DNA of 64,000 bases from Bacillus nakamurai (GCF_001584325.1 NZ_LSAZ01000041.1:372001-436000); one strand, 5' to 3'. Positions 54,364-62,905 are shown, counted from the stretch's first letter. A program made the numbers and translations. The notes: generated by a model from the sequence alone, not told the origin.

Positions 54364-56784
54364 TTATCTGATAACCGCAAGAGCAATGCCGTATCCTTTT
54401 TCAGGAGTGTATAAGGCAGTTATTTTCATCACTTTCCAGTCTCCTTCGGCTGCTTTTGTCCCGATCCCATTATGGGCCGTAATATAATCTCCTTGACTGA
54501 CCGTTTGGTCGATCCGCACATAATGCCGCCCGACAAGCCCGACGACGTGCCATTCGTCTCTTAGAGCACGTGAATGATAATCGGCCTCAAGCGCCGGGTC
54601 GTAGTCCGGATTTTGTTTTGGCATGCGTATCGTTTCACCGGTTTCCTCATCAGTCACATTTTCATATATGAAGCCGCCAAACTCGTTTGTTAAATAGCGG
54701 CCCTGCCAGACAAAGCTGGATGCGCCTGACACAAAAGCCGCCGTTTCTGAAATTACTCCAAGCATATAGTCTCCGACGTGAGCCGGTTCGATTTTTTCGC
54801 CCCTTACCGTGACGATCGTTCCGGCAGGGATTACCTGCCCGGTTGAACTCTCAAAATACTCTCCGTAGCCTGTTAAGGAGGAGGTGATTGCTCCGGCAAA
54901 TGTTCCGTTTCCTCCGGCAGAGTCGAGTTTCCATTTGATGGACTGATGGCCTCCGGCTACTGTATACGGCTCTTCCAATGTTATGCTTTCAGATGACAGA
55001 ATCGTTCTGGATACGTTGCTGCCTGTAATGTGTGCGTTGTTTGAAGCGGCGATTAAGGCTCTGGAACCTTCCGTACTGGAACCTCCTGAGGCGCTGATAA
55101 TCGCATTTCTTTCTCCTTTCGCCATAATGTCTCCGGTACCTGCGATTACGGCGCTTGTTGGGTCGAACGCAAATCCGGAGCTCGTCGCAAGCTGGGCGCC
55201 TCCCTTTAAATTGACCGGAATTTGCTCGTAAGTTTGGCCTTTAATAGATGCCGCAGCGCTGTAGCCTTCTGCATGCACTCCGAGAATGACCGCCTGACTG
55301 TTAGGGGTTTGGATTCCGACAGAACCTCCGTCTCCGATCATCGTTCCGTTTATAATATTCACATGATAAAGACCGCCGCCGATCGAAATTCCTTTAGGGG
55401 AGGATTGATAAATATCAAAGTTGGAAATTTTAACATAATCGGTCTTGTTCGATCCGCCCGATAAATTAATATCGACGCCCGCCTGTTTAAATCCGCGAAT
55501 TTTAATGCCGTTAATCGTAATATTTTGACTGCGGTACTGCAGGGCTACGACAGGGTTTCCGCCATAGTCATATGCGGGATCGCCAATGGCTGTGAACCCG
55601 CTTATATTGACGTTTTTATATGCTGAAATCACCAATGCTCTCGGTGTCACGCTCTCGTATAAAGAGTTGAAGACCGGTTCAATCGCCGAGCAATCGGTGA
55701 GTGTAACATCGTAAGCTGTGGTGCTTTCAGGGTCTGAGGCTTGGTGATGGCCGATATGCCGAATATCATATGCGCGAACATCACGATAGGAAACATGGCC
55801 GATGATATGAACGTTTTGAGAGGCCGGCCATAGACTGTGAGCTTTGACTTCTACTCCGCGGATGTTTCCGCTCGTATAGTTATTCAATAGCCATACATGT
55901 TTAGAACCGTCGTCAACTTCAATCCCGTTAGAGTTTGCACTGCCTTCAGCGTGCTCTGTGCCGCGCGGGTTTCCGGAGTGGCAGTTAGAAATAAAGATGT
56001 ATTCACTGTAATGGGTGGTAATGCCATCGTCACCTGCCCCGTATGCCACACAGTTATCAATCCATATATAACGGCAGCCGTCTTTTGTCCAGTCGGTATC
56101 AGGCAAATGGTCGTATGTCGGCGAAGTAATATCAATGCCGTGAAGACCTGCGTTAATGACTTCGACATCTTTAATCCAGCCATATTCAACTTTGGCAAAC
56201 GTTAAACAGCTGGAAAACTGTCCTCCGGGGTTTCTGACACCGCATTGTCTATCCGGGTTCCAATCTAATGACATCCCCTGGACAAAAATATTGCGGTTTC
56301 CATTTTGATAATCATCATTTGTGATGACCCATTCATATGCGGGGGCATCTTCATGAAGTTTAATAGTAGTAATGCCTTTGCCTTGTCCGGAAATCGTTGT
56401 CCAGGACGGAAGTTTAATCCCCTGAACCAAAAATTCACCGGCGGGAACGTTCACTTTGACACGCCCATTTCCGATGGCTTTCTGAAAAGCTTCGGTATTG
56501 TCCCTGCCGTCAGGAACAGCTCCGAAATCTTCAACATTGACTTCACGGGTGATTTTACTCATCAGCTTATCGTATTCTTTATCAAGCCGTTCTTTTAAAA
56601 GTGAGGTGACCACTCCTTCCGCCGTCACCCGTGCATCCGCGATCTCAAGATTTTGATCGGTAACAGAATGCTTAATAAAATTCTGCATCCTTGCCTTGAG
56701 ATGTTCAAATTCAGAAGAATGCTCTGGGTGAGACTGCATTTTGGCGTTTAAAGACGGATCAGGATAGTTTTTAAATTGAACCAT
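54364..56784 (-). CDS. yobO: YobO-like phage appendage protein with pectate-lyase fold and autocleaving tail
   Basis: 806 residues, exactly the length I recall for B. subtilis YobO. An alpha-helical N-terminus (residues 1-75) leads to VEDFGAVPDGRDNTEAFQKA, the classic start of a right-handed beta-helix of phage pre-neck appendage/tail-spike type. Parallel-beta repeats run to about residue 600 (GAGDDGITTHYSEYIFISNC, GIEVDDGSKHVWLLNN). The C-terminal 200 residues (TRGEK-like TVRGEKIEPAHVGDYMLGVI, YDPALEADYHSRALRDEWHV, VGLVGRHYVRI) match the Peptidase_G2 intramolecular chaperone that cleaves itself after trimerisation. No other phage structural gene is nearby, so it is either a relic or a domesticated surface glycan-binding protein. 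AAGAGGTG precedes the ATG. Confidence 0.88.
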   Translation of the reverse strand: MVQFKNYPDPSLNAKMQSHPEHSSEFEHLKARMQNFIKHSVTDQNLEIADARVTAEGVVTSLLKERLDKEYDKLMSKITREVNVEDFGAVPDGRDNTEAFQKAIGNGRVKVNVPAGEFLVQGIKLPSWTTISGQGKGITTIKLHEDAPAYEWVITNDDYQNGNRNIFVQGMSLDWNPDRQCGVRNPGGQFSSCLTFAKVEYGWIKDVEVINAGLHGIDITSPTYDHLPDTDWTKDGCRYIWIDNCVAYGAGDDGITTHYSEYIFISNCHSGNPRGTEHAEGSANSNGIEVDDGSKHVWLLNNYTSGNIRGVEVKAHSLWPASQNVHIIGHVSYRDVRAYDIRHIGHHQASDPESTTAYDVTLTDCSAIEPVFNSLYESVTPRALVISAYKNVNISGFTAIGDPAYDYGGNPVVALQYRSQNITINGIKIRGFKQAGVDINLSGGSNKTDYVKISNFDIYQSSPKGISIGGGLYHVNIINGTMIGDGGSVGIQTPNSQAVILGVHAEGYSAAASIKGQTYEQIPVNLKGGAQLATSSGFAFDPTSAVIAGTGDIMAKGERNAIISASGGSSTEGSRALIAASNNAHITGSNVSRTILSSESITLEEPYTVAGGHQSIKWKLDSAGGNGTFAGAITSSLTGYGEYFESSTGQVIPAGTIVTVRGEKIEPAHVGDYMLGVISETAAFVSGASSFVWQGRYLTNEFGGFIYENVTDEETGETIRMPKQNPDYDPALEADYHSRALRDEWHVVGLVGRHYVRIDQTVSQGDYITAHNGIGTKAAEGDWKVMKITALYTPEKGYGIALAVIR

Positions 56785-57096
56785 TCTAAAGACACCTCTT
56801 TCTTTTGATATAAGCGCTGGCTCAGACAGGATCGGAAAGAGTCTTGCCGCCTTTTGCGCTTACCCTTCAAATTCTTTATCTGCGACTCAAATTCCTTTTA
56901 AAACCAGATCGAATTTTGAGAAATGTCATCTCTCAAATTCATTTTTTTCTCTTTTAACATGAATGACTTCAAGAATGGTAAAATAGTATAGAAAAACCCG
57001 GAAAATATTCAATAATTTTCACACTCTATAGAGAAATTGTATTATAATTAGACCTGTCGTACCGACAGTGGCGATAAAAAGAAAGAGGAGGACGTT
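56785..57096. other. Intergenic region yobO / TM2 gene with promoter
   Basis: 312 bases between divergent genes. TATAAT at 57043-57048 is a good -10 for the TM2 gene, with a weak TTCACA 19 bases upstream. Just after it, CTGTCG-TAC-CGACAG (57054-57068) is a perfect inverted repeat at the expected transcription start: an operator or a 5' stem. Nothing else is recognised. Confidence 0.6.
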
Positions 57097-57336
57097 ATGG
57101 TAAGTAAGAAAAGCAGGATTGTTGCTGCATTATTAGCATTTTTTCTAGGAGGATTCGGCATTCATAAGTTTTATTTAGGAAGAGTCGGACAAGGGATACT
57201 TTATCTGTTGTTTTGCTGGACTTCGATTCCCTCGATTATTGCATTTATTGAATTTATTATTTATCTGTGCGGAAGCGAAGAAGCGTTTGATCAAAAGTAT
57301 AATTTTTATTACTTTCAACAGCAATCGAAAGCCTGA
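57097..57336 (+). CDS. TM2-domain membrane protein
   Basis: 79 residues with two membrane helices and the TM2 signature: SRIVAALLAFFLGGFGIHKF, YLGRVGQGILYLLF, then a second helix SIIAFIEFIIYLC. A strong GAGGAGGA precedes the ATG. TM2 proteins are widespread and functionally undefined. The gene is monocistronic, with a promoter at 57043. Confidence 0.88.
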   Translation: MVSKKSRIVAALLAFFLGGFGIHKFYLGRVGQGILYLLFCWTSIPSIIAFIEFIIYLCGSEEAFDQKYNFYYFQQQSKA

Positions 57337-57522
57337 CAACAGAAGAAGGGGAGCATTCCCCTTTCTTTCAGTTCGCCATTTCAACACCCCCACAAAACCT
57401 TTCTCCAGTCATATCCACACAAAAGGCTGAAATCCTGTATAATTTAAATGGTATGATTGTTCAAGGAAATGATCATCGTACGACTGAAATAATCGAAATA
57501 GGAATCAAAAGGAGTAACGAAT

Positions 57523-57957
57523 ATGACATTACAGATTAAAATTAAATACGCAGACGATACACAAATCAGAATCAGCAAAATTGAACAGGGTGATTGGATT
57601 GATCTGCGGGCCGCAGAAGATGTAACAATCAAAAAAGATGAATTCAAACTTGTCCCGCTGGGAGTTGCAATGGAATTGCCCGAAGGCTATGAAGCCCATG
57701 TTGTGCCGCGTTCAAGTACATATAAACATTTCGGCGTCATTCAAACGAATTCAATGGGCGTCATTGATGAGTCTTATAAAGGAGATAATGATTTCTGGTT
57801 TTTCCCGGCTTATGCACTGCGTGACACGGAAATCACTAAAGGAGATCGTATTTGCCAGTTCAGAGTGATGAAAAAGATGCCGCAAGTGGAGCTGATTGAG
57901 GTAGAACACCTGGGAAATGATGACCGCGGCGGATTAGGTTCTACGGGGACTAAGTAA
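57523..57957 (+). CDS. yncF: YncF, trimeric dUTPase
   Basis: 144 residues, complete. It converts dUTP to dUMP and pyrophosphate, preventing uracil incorporation into DNA. The conserved dUTPase motifs are visible: [13 protein letters not shown] (1), [12 protein letters not shown] (2), [10 protein letters not shown] with catalytic Asp (3), GDRICQFRV (4) and [11 protein letters not shown] with the C-terminal aromatic replaced by a short G-rich arm (5). AAAAGGAG precedes the ATG. Length and motifs equal B. subtilis YncF rather than the SPbeta copy YosS only by position; the two are near identical in family terms. Confidence 0.93.
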   Translation: MTLQIKIKYADDTQIRISKIEQGDWIDLRAAEDVTIKKDEFKLVPLGVAMELPEGYEAHVVPRSSTYKHFGVIQTNSMGVIDESYKGDNDFWFFPAYALRDTEITKGDRICQFRVMKKMPQVELIEVEHLGNDDRGGLGSTGTK

Positions 57958-57969
57958 ACAATTGGGCGA

Positions 57970-57998
57970 AAAGACTGCTTAAGAGCAGTCTTTTTTTC
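57970..57998 (+). terminator. Terminator of yncF
   Basis: AGACTGCT-TAAG-AGCAGTCT stem with a T-run. Confidence 0.9.
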
Positions 57999-58199
57999 TT
58001 GCCATCTGGATAAAAGAAGGGATACATGAAAAAACGCCAAAAGAAAAAGCTGATACCGAAAGGATCATAACGATACCGGTGTATGCCCGTTTGCTTTGAT
58101 CCAAACAGGGCTGAATACAAAAATAGATATTGTTCATATTTGAAAAAGAGGTTGCGGTTTTCCATCATCGTTTCACTTATGGTAATGAAGAAAAAATGA

Positions 58200-58640
58200 A
58201 GGGAAGAGGTAAGGGGGACAAATTTAAATCAAAAGAAAGCTGAGCAGACTGATTTTATTGCTGAGACCGGTTATGATGCCATAACAGTTATTTTTACCCG
58301 TCTTAAGCGGGCGGGAGCGCTTTATCCGAATAAAAGCGCATCGCCAGCCGGCTGTCAATATGAGATTTTGTTTCACTTTATGCTGGAGTATGCCATGGAG
58401 GCCGTCGGAAATCCTGAGCTGGCAGAGTATGAGGCAGCCAGCAAAATTGCGTTTTTTGAATATAAGGGCCGTTATGTTCAATTGATTTCAAATGGTACGT
58501 ACATTTGTTTTCAGGAGCCTTCTGAGGAAACAGCCGCAAGGTTAAACCACACAGCGCTTGGCGTTTATGCCATTCCCTTTACAGACTTTATGAGAAGCGT
58601 AAAACGTCACGCATCTCGTTCAAAAATAATTTCAAAATAA
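58200..58640 (+). CDS. Unknown protein whose coding sequence lacks a normal start codon
   Basis: The frame is open from 58200 to the stop at 58640 and looks coding throughout ([59 protein letters not shown]). A good AAGGGGGA site stands at 58211-58218. The codons after it are ACA AAT TTA AAT CAA, with no ATG, GTG or TTG before the internal ATG at 58368. TTA at 58224 is at the spacing expected for a start and would need one base change from TTG. From 58368 only 90 residues would be made. Soluble, family not recognised. It is convergent with the DUF4177 gene. Confidence 0.55.
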   Translation, partial: REEVRGTNLNQKKAEQTDFIAETGYDAITVIFTRLKRAGALYPNKSASPAGCQYEILFHFMLEYAMEAVGNPELAEYEAASKIAFFEYKGRYVQLISNGTYICFQEPSEETAARLNHTALGVYAIPFTDFMRSVKRHASRSKIISK

Positions 58641-58792
58641 GCCGCGGCCCCGTAACCGTCTATACTTGGAGCAAATATTTGAACAAGACGCCAGCCTTGC
58701 TTTGCATATTGGTGAATGATTTCCTGATAATTTTCTTTCGGTCTTCTTCTCATCGAGCTTAGTTCAACTTTTACGAATTCATATTCTTTCAT
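58607..58792 (-). CDS. DUF4177-domain small protein
   Basis: 61 residues: [18 protein letters not shown], then [20 protein letters not shown] and FEIIFER. This beta-alpha-beta pattern with GWRLVQI is typical of DUF4177. AAAAGGAGGA precedes the ATG. Its end overlaps the end of the convergent unknown gene by 34 bases. Function unknown. Confidence 0.8.
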   Translation of the reverse strand: MKEYEFVKVELSSMRRRPKENYQEIIHQYAKQGWRLVQIFAPSIDGYGAAAYFEIIFERDA

Positions 58793-59031
58793 ATTAAAAT
58801 CCTCCTTTTGTTTTCATACGAAACAAATGGGGGAGAGGTTTCGTTTTCATGAATGAACTGCAGCCTTTTCTAAATCAGAAAGGCTTTTTTGCGTTCTCTT
58901 TTGGGTCTAGAAACATGACACTTCTGATTGTGCGGGCGATGAGATGTTTTTTATTCTTCAAGATGAACGGAGCTCTTGTCCAACGTATATAATATTGTGA
59001 CAAAAGTGTAAACAAAAGAAAGGGTGTTGTT

Positions 59032-59856
59032 ATGGAAAAAAGGGTCCGAAGAACAATAAATGAAGGGTCTGACAAAGAGGCAGAGCAGAAGAAACCGACC
59101 AAAGTAACCCTGTTCTGCCGTTCGCTTCAAAGGCTGAAGCATTTGTATTGTAACATAAACATACAAATGCCATCAATAACCAAAAAAGGGATTTTAGTTT
59201 TAATTTTAACGTTTTTCCTCTTGCCGTTTTTAAGAGCTGATGCCCACGCAGATACTTACGGCAGCTTCGCGGAATTAAAACAAAATGAGGAGCCATCTGC
59301 TTTTTCAATTTCTACAAGAGAACATGATCACTCTATTTTAATATTGGTTATTCACGGCGGGGGGATAGAACCCGGCACCAGTGAATTAGCCAGAGAAATC
59401 GCGAAAAACCGCAGCATGTATTTGTTTGAAGGGTTAAAGTCTGCCGGAAATGCAAGTCTCCATTTGACCAGCTCCCATTTTGACGAACCTGAGGCTATTC
59501 AGATGGTGAAGGAGCATACAAGTGTTATTTCATTACATGGTTTTGGGAGCGATGATAAAAAAATAGAAATCGGCGGTACAGACAGAAAGCGGGCCGAACA
59601 ACTGGCGGATGTACTGAAGCTGCACGGATTCCCGGCGGTTTTCCTGAGTCCGACTGATAAATACGCAGGAGTCAGTCCGAATAATCTGGCGAATCAATCC
59701 GTATCGGGACTCAGTATTCAAATAGAAATGAGTACGGGCTTCAGAAAATCTTTATTTGGGACATTTACTTTAAAAAGCAGGATGTCTACCCAAAACGCAA
59801 CATTTTATCAATTTACGGAAACAATATCTGATTTTATTAATAACAATTACAAATAA
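59032..59856 (+). CDS. yndL: Poly-gamma-glutamate hydrolase family protein (YndL/PghL)
   Basis: 274 residues. After a basic N-terminal leader comes a signal segment (GILVLILTFFLLPFLRADAH), giving an exported enzyme. The zinc-peptidase body follows: LVIHGGGIEPGTSELAREIA (His and Glu), SLHGFGSDDKKIEIGGTDRK (His), LSIQIEMS (Glu). Its layout is collinear with YmaC at 30064, including YLFEGLK and SxFDEPxA shared blocks. B. subtilis YndL (PghL) hydrolyses gamma-PGA. An ATG at 59168 just before the signal segment is an alternative start but has no ribosome-binding site, whereas AAAGGG stands before 59032. Confidence 0.87.
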   Translation: MEKRVRRTINEGSDKEAEQKKPTKVTLFCRSLQRLKHLYCNINIQMPSITKKGILVLILTFFLLPFLRADAHADTYGSFAELKQNEEPSAFSISTREHDHSILILVIHGGGIEPGTSELAREIAKNRSMYLFEGLKSAGNASLHLTSSHFDEPEAIQMVKEHTSVISLHGFGSDDKKIEIGGTDRKRAEQLADVLKLHGFPAVFLSPTDKYAGVSPNNLANQSVSGLSIQIEMSTGFRKSLFGTFTLKSRMSTQNATFYQFTETISDFINNNYK

Positions 59857-59886
59857 GCTCTTCACATTTGCTGATGGGGCTTTTTC
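59856..59886 (+). terminator. Terminator of yndL
   Basis: AAGCTC and GGGCTT arms (one GU pair) followed by TTTCTTTT. Moderate strength. Confidence 0.6.
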
Positions 59887-59964
59887 TTTTGAAAATCATG
59901 AAACTTTAAGTTCTTAAGATCGTATACATAAGTGAGAACAAGATGACGGAAAAGAGGTGTGCGA

Positions 59965-60111
59965 ATGAAGGTCATTATCGGTTCTATTATTCTTCTTGTC
60001 ATTATCGGATTCGGCTTATGGCTGATGCTGAGTCCTATATTTAAGCAGGTGGGAAGCGGAGCAAAAAAATTTAAAAAGTCGTGGGAGGAAGATCAGCATG
60101 AGCGAAAATAA
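59965..60111 (+). CDS. Micro membrane protein coupled to an SPFH gene
   Basis: 48 residues: one N-terminal membrane helix (VIIGSIILLVIIGFGLWLML) and a basic cytoplasmic tail (GAKKFKKSWEEDQHERK). GAAAAGAGGTG precedes the ATG. Its end overlaps the start of the next gene by 14 bases, so the two are translationally coupled and likely work together. Family not recognised. Confidence 0.75.
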   Translation: MKVIIGSIILLVIIGFGLWLMLSPIFKQVGSGAKKFKKSWEEDQHERK

Positions 60112-60928
60112 GCGGAAAAACACAAAAAAAATAATCGGCGGTGTTATTGTAGGCGCAGCGCTTCTGATTGCAGGTGTCACAGCGTCATTATTCATTGAAA
60201 AAATACCAAACGGCTATGTCGGAGTCGTCTACTCACCGAATGGAGGAGTAAAATCAGATACTTTGGACCAAGGCTGGCACTTAGTCGGTTTATTTAATAA
60301 AGTAACGGAATATCCGGTGCGTATGCAAACGGTAAATAATGAAAATATAAAAGTAGCAACCTCTGACGGAAAAAATATTGAAATGGACATTGCTTATAAC
60401 TATGTCGTGCAGCCGGATAAAGTTGTTGATCTGTTTAACAAATTCGGCGCGGTTGACGTTGAAACGATAGAAAATACATATTTAAAAACAAGACTGTGGG
60501 ATGCGGCAAGAAAATCAATCAGCAAATACTCCGTCATTGATACATACGGGCAAAAATCCGCAGAAGCTGCTGCGGACGTTCAAAAAACCTTTGCAGATGA
60601 TATGAAGGGCCTCGGATTTTTGATTGATGACTTAACACTCGGTGTACCGAAGCCGGATAAAGCGACGCAGGAAGCAATTGATGCCAGAGTAAAATCATCT
60701 CAGGAGCTTGAACGCACCCAAACTGAAATTAAAATAGCGGAAGCAGAGGCGAAAAAGAAAAAAATTGAGGCGGAAGGAATCGCTGATTATAACGAAATTA
60801 TAAAGAAATCAATGTCTGATGAAATGATCAAATATAAATGGATTGAAAAATGGGACGGAAAAACCCCAAAAGCGACAGGCACAGACTCATTGCTGCAGCT
60901 GCCGTTAGATGATCAAGAGAAAAAATAA
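60098..60928 (+). CDS. SPFH/prohibitin-family membrane protein
   Basis: 276 residues. One N-terminal transmembrane helix (IIGGVIVGAALLIAGVTASL) is followed by an SPFH domain (IPNGYVGVVYSPNGGVKSDT to about residue 190) and a charged coiled coil (ELERTQTEIKIAEAEAKKKK). Such proteins form membrane-associated scaffolds. The tail ends LLQLPLDDQEKK. GGGAGGAA lies within the upstream overlapping gene. It is not one of the classic flotillins FloT or FloA, which lack this topology. Function unknown; coupling with the 48-residue helix protein suggests a small membrane complex. Confidence 0.85.
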   Translation: MSENKRKNTKKIIGGVIVGAALLIAGVTASLFIEKIPNGYVGVVYSPNGGVKSDTLDQGWHLVGLFNKVTEYPVRMQTVNNENIKVATSDGKNIEMDIAYNYVVQPDKVVDLFNKFGAVDVETIENTYLKTRLWDAARKSISKYSVIDTYGQKSAEAAADVQKTFADDMKGLGFLIDDLTLGVPKPDKATQEAIDARVKSSQELERTQTEIKIAEAEAKKKKIEAEGIADYNEIIKKSMSDEMIKYKWIEKWDGKTPKATGTDSLLQLPLDDQEKK

Positions 60929-60936
60929 AAGGGAGA

Positions 60937-60960
60937 AGGAGGCGGTGCCTCCTTTTTTTA
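60937..60960. terminator. Terminator between the SPFH gene and yndM
   Basis: GGAGGC-GGT-GCCTCC stem followed by a T-run on the plus strand. Confidence 0.85.
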
Positions 60961-61407
60961 TGTTTTTTCTTGATGATCATCTTCCGGCATTATTTCTTCA
61001 GACGCCTCCGTTTGATAGCGTAATAACGGGCGTTCTGTCTCTTTTGTGTCCTGGTAATCTTCCGGCAGCACATAAGTACTTAAATACCGGTGAAAAAAAG
61101 CTTCAAAGACAGAAATGCAAAGCGCTGAAATAACTGATGCCGCGGCCGGAGACACGCCGTAGCTACTTACGGTCATGAGAAAAATCCACAATATAATAAA
61201 TGAAATGCCGAAATCAGCGATAACTGCTGTGAAATTGTTTGTTCTCGGAAGAATCATGCAATCACCGGAAAAATAGGTAATCAAACTTAAGAGCAATGTA
61301 ATAAACAGAACGTTTAAAAAGGATACTTGGTACATACGGTCCAAAATAACATACAGTAACGCAAGAGTGAATGTCGTTTTAGAGGCGAAAGCAATCAAGT
61401 GTTTCAT
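60958..61407 (-). CDS. yndM: YndM, DUF2512 membrane protein
   Basis: 149 residues from ATG 61407, which has AAGGTGG upstream. An in-frame start 12 codons earlier has none. Four membrane helices (TFTLALLYVILDRMY, FITLLLSLITYF, AVIADFGISFIILWIFLM, AASVISALCISVFEAFF) and a soluble acidic tail fit DUF2512/YndM. The motif SGDCMILPRTNN between helices is conserved in the family as I know it. Function unknown. Confidence 0.82.
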   Translation of the reverse strand: MKHLIAFASKTTFTLALLYVILDRMYQVSFLNVLFITLLLSLITYFSGDCMILPRTNNFTAVIADFGISFIILWIFLMTVSSYGVSPAAASVISALCISVFEAFFHRYLSTYVLPEDYQDTKETERPLLRYQTEASEEIMPEDDHQEKT

Positions 61408-61454
61408 TTGAACCACCTTCGTTATGAGGTTTCGGCTGTACACAGCCGATTTGA

Positions 61455-61754
61455 TTACATTTGCGGCAAGTCTTTTGCGGTTTCTGCCGCCTGCATATCA
61501 AGACCGATTTGCCTTGTTATATCGTGTGACTGATAAAAACCTTTTTCATCCATATAATTGTAAATCTGCTCATGTGTATCAATGGCATCATGTAAAAACT
61601 GCTGGAGTGTTTCCCGCACTTCAGGAGCAGCAGATTCAGTAATGGCAGCGGCAATGTTTCTGACGGCAGCCTTTGCCGTAATTAAAAAATCGGTCGCAAG
61701 CACTTGTTCAGTCATGCTGCCCATACCGGCAAGTTTCTGAAAAAATTCATTCAA
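61455..61754 (-). CDS. CotF-family spore coat protein (YraF-like)
   Basis: About 99 residues from TTG 61754 (AGAGGTGAG upstream). A GTG three codons earlier overlaps that site. The helical CotF pattern is clear: GMGSMTEQVLATDFLITAKA, AAITESAAPEVRETLQQFLH, IDTHEQIYNYMDEKGFY. Such ferritin-like-fold small proteins are found in spore coats. It overlaps the upstream coat gene and is co-transcribed with it. Confidence 0.85.
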   Translation of the reverse strand: MNEFFQKLAGMGSMTEQVLATDFLITAKAAVRNIAAAITESAAPEVRETLQQFLHDAIDTHEQIYNYMDEKGFYQSHDITRQIGLDMQAAETAKDLPQM

Positions 61755-61956
61755 GCGCCTCACCTCTTCCGGCCAATAAATGCTTCAGCTGATCAATCTG
61801 TGTTCTGGTGTTCGCAGCATCCTGTTCTAAAATTCCTTTTAAAGCATCATCCTGAACCAGCCCGGTCATCGTGGCCGATTTTGTTAAGCAAAGATTTTTA
61901 AAAACAAGCAATTCGTGAAGCTCTAACGTCTCATGCAGCCGATTCAAAACCTTCAT
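61747..61956 (-). CDS. Small spore coat protein (YraG-like)
   Basis: 69 residues, all helical: LHETLELHELLVFKNLCLTK, then DDALKGILEQDAANTRTQID. It matches the short partner that precedes CotF-like proteins in B. subtilis (yraG-yraF arrangement). GAAAGGA directly abuts the ATG at 61956, so translation may really begin at the TTG three codons later (61947). It is the first gene of a two-gene operon whose second gene overlaps its end. Confidence 0.8.
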   Translation of the reverse strand: MKVLNRLHETLELHELLVFKNLCLTKSATMTGLVQDDALKGILEQDAANTRTQIDQLKHLLAGRGEALE

Positions 61957-62105
61957 TCCTTTCGTTTAGCATTGTTAAAACGTATTGTAAGCAAAACTGC
62001 ATGGTTTAAACTGGTATTTTATGGATTTGTAAAGTATTTTTTGTGAAATGTGAATAGACATTATAAAACACACAAGTTAAAATATGTAAAAAAGGGGGAT
62101 AGACA

Positions 62106-62534
62106 TTGAAAAAAATATGGATAAGTATTGTTGTTTTTTTATTATGTTTTTGCGGAATACAGTCTGTTAAAGCTGCTACAACTGACTTCGGATTGAAAAC
62201 GAGTTTTACATTGGATGGAGATGCTAAAGAGTTTTATATAGATGACCCCGGAGCTGTAACAGCTGACGATTATTTTTTAGGATACAAGTTCACCATTATG
62301 AATAATTCATCATGCGGGTTAAATATGAAGCTTCAGAGAATGGCATTGAACGGAAATTTTTATACATTAAGTTCTAAAAACTTCAGCGGCAGCTGGTTAA
62401 ACCTCAGTGCTCAGGATAAAAAATCGATTGATCCATACCATCAATACAGAATATTAATCGAAAGCGCTTCAAACCTTTGTGAACCTGCTCATGTAAAGGG
62501 GTTTTACGGTGTGGGGTATTATCATTTTGATTAA
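62106..62534 (+). CDS. Secreted protein of unknown function
   Basis: 142 residues with a signal peptide (KKIWISIVVFLLCFCGIQSV, cleavage likely at VKAA-TTDF). The mature part is beta-rich with two Cys (NNSSCGLNMKL, SNLCEPAHVKGFYG) that could form one disulfide, and it ends GYYHFD. TTG start with AAGGGGGA upstream. It is monocistronic with a terminator. It does not match a family I know; a small exported beta-sandwich is inferred. Confidence 0.75.
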   Translation: MKKIWISIVVFLLCFCGIQSVKAATTDFGLKTSFTLDGDAKEFYIDDPGAVTADDYFLGYKFTIMNNSSCGLNMKLQRMALNGNFYTLSSKNFSGSWLNLSAQDKKSIDPYHQYRILIESASNLCEPAHVKGFYGVGYYHFD

Positions 62535-62544
62535 AAAGAGGACG

Positions 62545-62572
62545 AAACCCGCTGTGAAAGCGGGATTTTTTA
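62545..62572 (+). terminator. Terminator of the secreted unknown gene
   Basis: AACCCGCT-GTGAA-AGCGGGATT stem followed by T residues. Confidence 0.85.
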
Positions 62573-62744
62573 TGTATACAATGTTTGCGCCGGATTAAAT
62601 ACTTATTGTACTATGTACTAAATTTTCAATGTTGTAAATAATCTGCCGCTCAATAAAAACTGTACAAATAATGATGAATGACCCCGACCAAATCCATAAA
62701 GTCTGCACTTTGGTAAAAAAGTTTCCTTAAAGAAACATTATTAG

Positions 62745-62773
62745 TTGATTTCAAAACCATAATGTTGGATAAT
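62745..62773 (+). promoter_or_regulatory. Sigma-A promoter of a candidate small RNA
   Basis: TTGATT (62745-62750) and GATAAT (62768-62773) with an exact 17-base spacer, followed by no gene but by a terminator 35 bases on. Confidence 0.65.
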
Positions 62774-62779
62774 AAGGAT

Positions 62780-62848
62780 GTAAGCATGATGTAAGTTTTT
62801 CCTCCTTAGCAGGTTCGTTTCCAAGCCAGGGCGAACCTGCTTTTTTTT
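62780..62848 (+). ncRNA. Candidate small RNA with anti-Shine-Dalgarno loop
   Basis: Predicted transcript of about 70 bases from the promoter at 62745-62773. It begins GTAAGCATGATG, carries the unpaired pyrimidine tract TTTTTCCTCCTT, and ends in a terminator with the perfect ten-base stem AGCAGGTTCG/CGAACCTGCT and an eight-T tail. There is no open frame worth the name. CCUCC could pair with ribosome-binding sites of target mRNAs, in the manner of C-rich Bacillus sRNAs such as FsrA and RoxS. No known RNA is recognised here. Confidence 0.6.
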
Positions 62849-62854
62849 GACAAT

Positions 62855-62885
62855 AAAAAAGCCCCTTTCTGAAAGGGGCTTTTAA
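62855..62885 (-). terminator. Terminator of lexA
   Basis: AAAAGCCCCTTT-CTG-AAAGGGGCTTTT, nearly symmetric, lies after the lexA stop and would also back up the small-RNA terminator. Confidence 0.9.
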
Positions 62886-62905
62886 TAAATGTAAGTTTAG
62901 TAGAA

